A stretch of 64,000 bases of DNA from Neotamlana sedimentorum. Its GTDB lineage: Bacteria; Bacteroidota; Bacteroidia; Flavobacteriales; Flavobacteriaceae. Every line of letters begins with the position of its first letter. The stretch's first letter is position 1. The translations under genes and the position numbers were made by a program. This document shows, in pieces, positions 57,709 through 64,000 of the stretch. Under the pieces are notes generated by a model. The model ran no database searches. It worked only from the letters and a program-made list of their open reading frames with translations, and was not told the origin of the DNA. The stretch spans positions 467,030 to 531,029 of the forward strand of contig NZ_JTDW01000004.1 in the NCBI RefSeq assembly GCF_000943565.1. The letters run 5' to 3'.

Positions 57709-58412
57709 TGCAACTTTTTTACAATCCAGAAATTACCGAAAACACTCCAGAAATCACCTTTAACAAGGATGAAAGTCGGCATATTATAAAAGTTTTACGC
57801 AAAAGCATTGGAGACGCATTACATATTACCAATGGTAATGGCTGGTTGTTTACCGCCGAAGTTTTTATAAATAACATAAACAAATGTGTTGCTAAAATAG
57901 TTTCGAAAACCTTTCAAAAAAAACACAATTACAATTTACATTTAGCGGTTGCTCCAACAAAAATGAACGACCGCTATGAATGGTTTTTAGAAAAAGCTAC
58001 AGAAATAGGAATTGATAGCATTACACCAATAATTTGCGACCATAGCGAACGTAAGGTTATAAAAACCGAACGTTTTGAGCGTATTTTACAATCTGCAGTA
58101 AAACAGTCGCTACAATGTTACATGCCCAAATTGCATGAAGCCAAAACACTTAATTCTTTTTTAAAACAAGATTTTAATGGCGATTTATTTATTGCACATT
58201 GCGAAGAAACCGATAAAAAATCTTTAAAAAACCAATTAAAACCTAACGCTAATATTACCATTTTAATTGGACCAGAAGGCGATTTTTCAACCAACGAAAT
58301 AGAAGCTGCTATTAAAACTAAATTTATTCCCGTAACTTTGGGTGAAACCAGATTACGCACAGAAACAGCAGCAATAGTAGCTTGCCATTCGGTTGCGTTT
58401 ATAAATGAATAA
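57708..58412 (+). CDS. rsmE: 16S rRNA m3U1498 methyltransferase RsmE
   Basis: 234 residues. RsmE methylates U1498 in the decoding centre of 16S rRNA. N-terminal PUA-like domain, then the SPOUT knot: DRYEWFLEKATEIGID, LIGPEGDFSTNEIEAA and LGETRLRTETAAI. It starts on the last base of the parvulin stop codon and overlaps no catalytic motif of the next gene. Confidence 0.96.
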   Translation: MQLFYNPEITENTPEITFNKDESRHIIKVLRKSIGDALHITNGNGWLFTAEVFINNINKCVAKIVSKTFQKKHNYNLHLAVAPTKMNDRYEWFLEKATEIGIDSITPIICDHSERKVIKTERFERILQSAVKQSLQCYMPKLHEAKTLNSFLKQDFNGDLFIAHCEETDKKSLKNQLKPNANITILIGPEGDFSTNEIEAAIKTKFIPVTLGETRLRTETAAIVACHSVAFINE

Positions 58413-58413
58413 C

Positions 58414-59055
58414 ATGAAAAAACAGCTGTTTTTTATCGTTTTGCTTTTATCGTTAACAGCAAATGCCCAAGAATTAGCAGTATTAAAATATAATGGAGGT
58501 GGCGATTGGTACGGTAATCCTACCGCATTGCCAAACCTTATCGCTTTTTGTAACCAAAATATTAACACAACTATAAACCCTAAACCTCAAACTGTTGAAG
58601 TTGGAAGCCCCGATATTTTTCAATATCCGTTTATCCATATGACTGGGCATGGGTATGTGTTTTTTAGTGAATCTGATGCCGAAAATTTGCGTAACTATCT
58701 TATTTCGGGCGGATTTTTACATATCGACGATAATTACGGACTAAAACCGTACGTAACTAAAGAATTAAAAAAGGTATTTCCAGATAAAGAGTTAATTGAG
58801 CTTCCTGCAAATCACCCTATATTTAGTAATGCTTTTAAATTTCCTGATGGCCTTCCTAAAATTCATGAGCATGATGCTAAACGTCCGCAGGCTTTTGGCA
58901 TTTTTAAAGACAGTAGATTGGTACTATTATTTACTTTTGAAAGTGATTTAGGCGACGGTTGGGAAGATGCTATTGTGCATAACGATCCGGAAGACGTTCG
59001 TGAAAAAGCACTTAAAATGGGTGCTAATATTGTAAAGTTTGCTTTTGAGAATTAA
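58414..59055 (+). CDS. Exported DUF4159-domain protein
   Basis: 213 residues from ATG 58414, which gives a clean signal peptide (MKKQLFFIVLLLSLTANAQ); the ATG at 58405 adds three residues. The DUF4159 domain fills the rest: YNGGGDWYGNP, GHGYVFFSESDAENLRNYLISGGFLHIDDNYG, LGDGWEDA. The fold resembles class I glutamine-amidotransferase-like domains, with no clear nucleophile seen. Periplasmic role unknown. It follows rsmE at once. Confidence 0.88.
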   Translation: MKKQLFFIVLLLSLTANAQELAVLKYNGGGDWYGNPTALPNLIAFCNQNINTTINPKPQTVEVGSPDIFQYPFIHMTGHGYVFFSESDAENLRNYLISGGFLHIDDNYGLKPYVTKELKKVFPDKELIELPANHPIFSNAFKFPDGLPKIHEHDAKRPQAFGIFKDSRLVLLFTFESDLGDGWEDAIVHNDPEDVREKALKMGANIVKFAFEN

Positions 59056-59120
59056 CAAATTAAAATTCTAAAAAGTATAAAAAAACTAACTAATCCGCTT
59101 GAAATTCTGCTTTCTAAAAA

Positions 59121-59618
59121 ATGCAACTTACACACTACAACACCAACTTTAAACCTCGTAATTTCCCCATCACCTTAGTTTGTGATAATGTTACAAATGC
59201 ACCAAATATTGGTAGTTTGTTTAGAATTTGCGATGCTTTTGGTGTTGAAAAACTCATACTCTGTGGTGAAGATGTTTCGTTAGGAAGACGAATGGCAAAA
59301 ACATCTCGAGCAACCGAGAAAGTAGTGCCGTTTGAAATTGCTCAAAAAGCTACTCAAGTTGTTGAGCAATTAAAAAACACACATCAAATAATTTCTCTAG
59401 AAATTACCCATAATAGCCAACCTATTCATAAATCAAAGTTTTCAAAAAATAAAGCAATACTTCTTATTATAGGTGATGAAAATTTTGGTGTTAGCGAGTC
59501 TATTTTAAGAAATTCAAATCAAATAATTCATATCGATATGTTTGGACAAAATAGCAGTATGAATGTGGTACAAGCAGCAAATATTGCGCTCTACGAAATT
59601 ACTAAGCAACTCGTATAG
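59121..59618 (+). CDS. TrmH/SpoU family RNA methyltransferase
   Basis: 165 residues of the SPOUT class, 2'-O-methylating tRNA or rRNA. All three motifs are present: NVTNAPNIGSLFRICDAFG, LIIGDENFGVSESIL and SSMNVVQAANIALYE. It is the short form without the N-terminal RNA-binding domain of RlmB/TrmH, so the target nucleotide cannot be told. Confidence 0.92.
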   Translation: MQLTHYNTNFKPRNFPITLVCDNVTNAPNIGSLFRICDAFGVEKLILCGEDVSLGRRMAKTSRATEKVVPFEIAQKATQVVEQLKNTHQIISLEITHNSQPIHKSKFSKNKAILLIIGDENFGVSESILRNSNQIIHIDMFGQNSSMNVVQAANIALYEITKQLV

Positions 59619-59719
59619 TGCATTTAATTGAAAGCAAAATAGTTAATACTTTTAATAGGACCTCTCACGTCGTAAAACTTAAAGCGCAAAATAAGTTTAA
59701 ATAACATTATATTTACAAC

Positions 59720-60808
59720 ATGAACTCCAAAACCATATCAAACGGTATTTTACGTGCCATAGGCATTATTTTAGGTGTTGCTTTACTACTGTTTTTTCTT
59801 TACAAAATACAGTCTGTAATTACTTACGTGGCTATTGCTGCCGTAATTTCGTTAATCGGTAGGCCAATAGTTTTATTTTTAGAAAATAAATTAAAATTTA
59901 AAAACACACTAGCCGTTATTTTTACTATGCTGATTTTCTTTGGTGTCTTTGCAGGTATCATGGCATTAATAATACCTCTATTAATAAAACAGGGAGAAAA
60001 TTTATCGCTAATAAATATTGAAGAATTACAAACTAATGTCGAAAATTTATACAATGAAATTTTAACACATTTCGATTTACACAAAAGTGATATTAAGGAA
60101 TCTTTGAAAGAATCTAATTTAGCTTCAAAAATAGACTTTTCAATTCTTCCTAATTTTATAAACTCCGTTATTAGCAGTTTTGGCAACTTTAGTATTGGTC
60201 TGTTTTCTGTTTTATTCATTACTTTTTTCTTTTTGAAAGACAATAAAATGTTTGAAAACAGCATATTAACTATTATCCCAAAGGGTAAAGAGGCACGCTG
60301 GAAAAGATCATCCAATAAAATAAAAGATTTACTCTCTCGATATTTTGTTGGCTTGATTTGCCAAATCTCGATACTATTTATAATTTATACTGTTGGTTTA
60401 TTAATTATTGGTATGGAAAATGCTATACTCATAGCTTTTTTATGTGCTCTAATAAATCTTATTCCATATTTAGGACCAGCAATAGGTGGTTTATTAATGA
60501 TTATTTTAACGACAACTAGTAACCTAGGCGAGTCATTCAGTGATTTTATTCTTCCCAAAACACTATGGGTTATAGTAGTTATAGTGGTTGGTCAACTTAT
60601 AGATAATTTTATTTCACAACCTGTTATTTTTTCAAAAAGCGTAAAATCACATCCATTAGAGATTTTTTTGGTTATATTAATAGCTGGCATTTTATTTGGT
60701 ATTGTAGGTCTGGTTGTAGCAGTACCTGCATACACGGCCATTAAAGTAATTTTAAAAACATTCGTTACAGATAATAAAATTGTTAAAAAACTTACCAAAA
60801 ACTTATAA
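59720..60808 (+). CDS. AI-2E family (PerM/TqsA) membrane transporter
   Basis: 362 residues with about eight membrane helices, an N-terminal pair (about 13-55), a central soluble stretch (about 95-145) and the PerM-type C-terminal core (LIPYLGPAIGGLLMI, VGQLIDNFISQPVI, GIVGLVVAVPAYTAI). Family members export or pass autoinducer-2 or ions; the substrate here is unknown. The methyltransferase gene follows 8 bp later. Confidence 0.9.
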   Translation: MNSKTISNGILRAIGIILGVALLLFFLYKIQSVITYVAIAAVISLIGRPIVLFLENKLKFKNTLAVIFTMLIFFGVFAGIMALIIPLLIKQGENLSLINIEELQTNVENLYNEILTHFDLHKSDIKESLKESNLASKIDFSILPNFINSVISSFGNFSIGLFSVLFITFFFLKDNKMFENSILTIIPKGKEARWKRSSNKIKDLLSRYFVGLICQISILFIIYTVGLLIIGMENAILIAFLCALINLIPYLGPAIGGLLMIILTTTSNLGESFSDFILPKTLWVIVVIVVGQLIDNFISQPVIFSKSVKSHPLEIFLVILIAGILFGIVGLVVAVPAYTAIKVILKTFVTDNKIVKKLTKNL

Positions 60809-60816
60809 TTTTTCTT

Positions 60817-62022
60817 TTGAATTTATCCATTTTAAATACTGAAATTCAAAGTTATATCGATGATAATTTAAACTCAAATGTTAATACACTATTACTTAAA
60901 GGCTCTAATTTTACATCGGTAAGAACAAAAGAAATTATTGAGCAAATTGAAGCCAAATTACGCTGTAAAAACAAACTCCCAACATGGTTTGAAACTAAAA
61001 ACATTTACTATCCCAATAAATTAAATATTGAACAAACTTCCTCTGAAATTACTGCAAAATATAAGTCGTCCTTAATTTCTGGTAAATCTATTATTGACTT
61101 AACTGGAGGTTTTGGAGTAGATTGCTTTTACTTTTCTAAGGTTTTTAAAATGGTAATACATTGCGAATTAAATGAAAAACTATCTGGAATTGTTAACCAT
61201 AATTATAAACAACTTTCTGTAGAAAATGTTGCAACCATAAACACTAATGGTATTGAATATTTAAAGTCAAGTAAACAAAAATTTGATTGGATTTATTTAG
61301 ACCCATCTCGACGACATGATATTAAAGGCAAAGTATTCTTTTTAAATGATTGCTTACCAAACGTTCCTGAACAGCTAGAGCTTTTGTTTAATCATTCCAA
61401 AAATATACTTATTAAAACGTCTCCCTTACTAGATATATCAGTTGGACTAAAAGAACTAAAACATGTAAAAACAATACATATTATTGCTATTAATAATGAA
61501 GTTAAAGAGTTACTCTGGGAGTTAGAATATGATTTTGAACATGCTGCCACTTCAATAAAAACAGTAAACTTAAAAAAGGAGAACCAAGAAACCTTTCAGT
61601 TTATTTTAGATTCAGAAACCAAGAATGAAGCCTATTATAGTTTACCACAAACCTATTTATACGAACCCAACACTGCTATTTTGAAATCTGGTGGTTTTAA
61701 TGAAGTTTCATTTCAATTAAAAATTGCCAAGATGCATCAGCATTCGCATTTATATACTAGCGAACAGATAATAAAGTTTCCAGGAAGAACATTTAAAATT
61801 GAAAACGTTGTACCGTATAACAAAAAAACCATAAAATCATTAGGTATTAAAAAAGCCAATATTACAACCAGAAACTTCCCTGAAACTGTAAATCAAATCA
61901 GAAAAAAATTCAACATAAAAGATGGAGGTGAAATATACCTATTTTTCACAACAGATATTCAAAATAACAAATTAATGTTAATTACTAATAAAATAAATAC
62001 TCATAAAAAAAACAGGATGTAA
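60817..62022 (+). CDS. Class I SAM methyltransferase with THUMP-like domain
   Basis: 401 residues, starting at a TTG; no ATG exists near the conserved start. The N-terminal 90 residues are helical, then a Rossmann SAM site IIDLTGGFGVDCFYFSK, FDWIYLDPSRRH (the DPSR motif in place of NPPY), and a C-terminal THUMP-like domain. This family occurs widely in Bacteroidota and probably modifies RNA; the substrate is unknown. It follows the AI-2E gene by 8 bp. Its last codons overlap the terminator of the convergent symporter gene. Confidence 0.85.
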   Translation: MNLSILNTEIQSYIDDNLNSNVNTLLLKGSNFTSVRTKEIIEQIEAKLRCKNKLPTWFETKNIYYPNKLNIEQTSSEITAKYKSSLISGKSIIDLTGGFGVDCFYFSKVFKMVIHCELNEKLSGIVNHNYKQLSVENVATINTNGIEYLKSSKQKFDWIYLDPSRRHDIKGKVFFLNDCLPNVPEQLELLFNHSKNILIKTSPLLDISVGLKELKHVKTIHIIAINNEVKELLWELEYDFEHAATSIKTVNLKKENQETFQFILDSETKNEAYYSLPQTYLYEPNTAILKSGGFNEVSFQLKIAKMHQHSHLYTSEQIIKFPGRTFKIENVVPYNKKTIKSLGIKKANITTRNFPETVNQIRKKFNIKDGGEIYLFFTTDIQNNKLMLITNKINTHKKNRM

Positions 62023-62038
62023 TTAATACCCCCTGTTT
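62003..62038 (-). terminator. Terminator of the sodium:solute symporter gene, inside the next gene's end
   Basis: On the minus strand: AAACAGG, a 15-nt loop, CCTGTTT, then five more T (62010-62016 with 62032-62038). It covers the final codons and stop of the convergent methyltransferase gene. Confidence 0.75.
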
Positions 62039-62064
62039 CGCAAATATTTTTTTAAAATAGAATC

Positions 62065-63639
62065 TTAACTAAAAATAAAATATGTTGAGATTACTACCAA
62101 GCAAATTAAACCTCCAACAATTTTTACGGGTTTCCATGGCACAACGTCAACTTGTTTTGTGTATAACTGTTCATATGCTGTTTCACGTGGTTTTAATTTA
62201 CCAATAACAAGCATAATTATTATTGTTAAAACAAAAGTTATCGCTTGCATATGCAACATATGTAAACTAATTACCCCCATTCCATTAGCCAAAATTATGT
62301 AAAGTACATATATTACAAAGGCAAAAATAACGCCTACTTTAGCTGCAATAGCAGGTACTCGCTTAGTTAACATCCCAATTACGATAACTGCTAAAATAGG
62401 AACACTATAAGCACCATTAACAGTTTGTAAATAACCAAAAATACTATCTGCATAAATTAAAAAAGGAGCAATAAACATAGCAAAAAAGGCTAAAATTACT
62501 CCAAAGGTTTTTCCTTTTTTAACAACAACCCTATCACTAGCTTCTTTATTAAAAAATTGCTTATAAATATCTACACCATACAAGGTTACACAACTATTTA
62601 ATGCAGAATTAAACGAACTTAAAATTGCGCCAAACAAAACAGCCGCAAAAAATCCTACCCAAACGTCTGGTAACACATCGGCAACTAACTTTGGATAAAC
62701 ATCACTAGTTTCTAATCCTGCACCATATTTATGGTAGGCAATAATACCAGGAAGAACAACTATGATAGGTCCTAAAATTTTTATAAATGCCGCAATGGTT
62801 AAACCTTTCTGACCTTCGGCTAAATTTTTCGCACCTAATGCACGCTGAATAATTTGCTGATTACTTCCCCAATAGAATAATTGAACAAGCATCATACCCG
62901 TAAAAATAGTTTCAAAAGGAATACTTGAATCTGGACCACCAATAGCATTTAATTTTTCTGGATGATCGGTTCCTAGTTTTGCTAATCCTGACATAATAGT
63001 TCCATCGTCTCCAATCGCCATTAATCCGAATATAGGAATTAAAAGTCCACCAATTAATAAGCCAACTGCATTTATTGTATCAGAAACCACAACAGCTTTT
63101 AATCCTCCAAATATGGCATAAATAGAACCAATAATTCCAATTCCCCAAACGCATATCCAAACTGCAGCCCAACTGCTAACACCTAATAATCCTGGAATAT
63201 TAAACATGCCACTAATGGCTTTAGAGCCGGTAAATAGAACCATTGGCAACAATACAACGGCATAACCTGTTAAAAATAATCCTGACGTTAAAGCTTTGGT
63301 AGTTTTATCAAAACGTCTCTCTAAAAATGTTGGAATGGTTGATATACCGCCTTTTAAATATCTTGGCAGTAAAAATATAGCAGTAATAACCATTGCTATA
63401 GCCGCAAGAGTTTCCCATGCCATTACCAAAATACCATCGGTATATGCATCACCATTTAAGCCTACAATTTGTTCGGTAGATAAATTTGTAAGTAATAATG
63501 AACCTGCTATTACAACTCCGGTTAAACTTCGTCCTCCAAGAAAATAACCATCAGATGATGATTCGTCTGTTTTTCGAGTTGCATAATAAGATATAACAGC
63601 CACAAGTAGAGTGAAGCCTACAAAAGAGATTATTCCCAT
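62065..63639 (-). CDS. Sodium:solute symporter (SSS, SGLT-like)
   Basis: 524 residues with about 14 membrane helices. SSS transporters couple uptake of sugars, amino acids or other solutes to sodium. N-terminal FLGGRSLTGVVIAGSLLLTNLSTEQIVGLNG is the SGLT-type start; the sodium-site region SSFNSALNSCVTLYGVDIYK is also present. It is closest in pattern to sugar symporters (SglT/vSGLT). Substrate not proven. It faces the right edge gap. Confidence 0.92.
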   Translation of the reverse strand: MGIISFVGFTLLVAVISYYATRKTDESSSDGYFLGGRSLTGVVIAGSLLLTNLSTEQIVGLNGDAYTDGILVMAWETLAAIAMVITAIFLLPRYLKGGISTIPTFLERRFDKTTKALTSGLFLTGYAVVLLPMVLFTGSKAISGMFNIPGLLGVSSWAAVWICVWGIGIIGSIYAIFGGLKAVVVSDTINAVGLLIGGLLIPIFGLMAIGDDGTIMSGLAKLGTDHPEKLNAIGGPDSSIPFETIFTGMMLVQLFYWGSNQQIIQRALGAKNLAEGQKGLTIAAFIKILGPIIVVLPGIIAYHKYGAGLETSDVYPKLVADVLPDVWVGFFAAVLFGAILSSFNSALNSCVTLYGVDIYKQFFNKEASDRVVVKKGKTFGVILAFFAMFIAPFLIYADSIFGYLQTVNGAYSVPILAVIVIGMLTKRVPAIAAKVGVIFAFVIYVLYIILANGMGVISLHMLHMQAITFVLTIIIMLVIGKLKPRETAYEQLYTKQVDVVPWKPVKIVGGLICLVVISTYFIFS

Positions 63640-64000
63640 AATTTAGTTTAGTGTTGGTTAAAATATTCTCCAATAATACCACTTATTTTCGTTTAGTAAA
63701 AATAAAATTACTATTAATAGATTATGTCATATAGAACAAAACAAAAAAACTACATGTTATATCAAGAGTTTGCGCTACAAACACAAATATGTAACGCTAT
63801 AACTATAGACCAAGTAGAAATTTATTCCGTTTAATAAAAAAACAAACAGTCGTTTTAAATTAAAATATTATAAATACTAACCATAATCCACGCATAAATA
63901 TTCTTCATTTTAATTCATGAGCAAGAAAGAGTCACAATATATAGGAATGTTAACTATATAAACTGGTATAAATTTTTTAAAGGAGGAAAAAGTATTAAAA
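63640..64000. other. Right-edge intergenic region
   Basis: Holds the promoter of the minus-strand symporter. The best candidate on that strand is TTG, 19 bp, CATATTTG near 63790-63820, one base off. A 36-codon plus-strand frame (63724-63834) is likely chance. At the right end the sequence AAAGGAGGAAAAAG (from 63979) looks like a strong Shine-Dalgarno site, rare in this phylum; a gene may start just outside. Confidence 0.4.

Noticed and set aside
63724..63834. A 36-codon plus-strand frame near the right edge
   Set aside because: No promoter, no recognisable domain, and such a length is expected by chance in AT-rich intergenic DNA.

Overview
The window is a low-GC, densely coded stretch of a Bacteroidota chromosome, most likely from a marine or host-associated member of the Flavobacteriaceae. 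The evidence is a SusC/SusD pair with a FecR anti-sigma factor and an ECF sigma factor, OmpP1/FadL, GYDIA-type GHMP kinase and DUF4159 proteins, the NagB-LmbE fusion, and promoters of the Bacteroidota type (a -7 box TAnnTTTG with hardly any Shine-Dalgarno signal). I see no rRNA, tRNA, CRISPR array, integrase, transposase or prophage structural gene, so the window reads as a stable chromosomal segment carrying a few accessory islands.

Layout. 1-6547: housekeeping and envelope genes (partial proS on the minus strand, a W/N/G- and Ser/Arg-rich lipoprotein, OmpP1, folE, cysS, yidD). 6880-16047: a five-gene accessory island on the plus strand. It encodes a 1806-residue protein with two complete alpha/beta-hydrolase domains, a CHAT caspase-like protease domain and a helical C-terminus; a peptidoglycan-binding protein with a His/Cys motif; a small lipoprotein; an FAD-dependent sugar-lactone-oxidase-like enzyme with no covalent-flavin histidine; and a membrane-anchored coiled-coil protein. 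16070-24245: an orphan DppC-type permease, a tail-specific protease, then surE, a small membrane protein, lpxB, an NlpC/P60 lipoprotein and ComEC. 24251-30782: a minus-strand peptide-use cluster (DPP IV and two POT transporters), followed by two exported thioredoxin-like proteins. 30935-33162: mevalonate-pathway genes (class II HMG-CoA reductase and GYDIA kinase).

33305-43105: a TonB-dependent nutrient locus with cell-surface signalling. A divergent ECF sigma factor faces a minus-strand run of FecR, SusC (with STN domain), SusD and an M16 peptidase. The FecR-susC gap holds a plus-strand intrinsic terminator preceded by a plus-strand -7 box, which predicts a roughly 70-nt antisense RNA over the susC leader, in the arrangement known for DonS-type RNAs of Bacteroides. 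43464-51246: sugar metabolism (NagB-LmbE fusion, galK, an ABC ATPase, a BadF-type amino-sugar kinase, gapA, pfkA), with what looks like the decayed end of an outer-membrane barrel gene between nagB and galK. 51389-63639: tamB, tsaD, a parvulin, rsmE, a DUF4159 protein, a SpoU methyltransferase, an AI-2E family transporter, a THUMP-like methyltransferase and a sodium:solute symporter.

The best candidate for an undescribed system is the CHAT/double-hydrolase island at 6880-16047. The best candidate for hidden regulation is the antisense RNA at about 41141-41212. Both are inferences from sequence pattern and need database or experimental tests.
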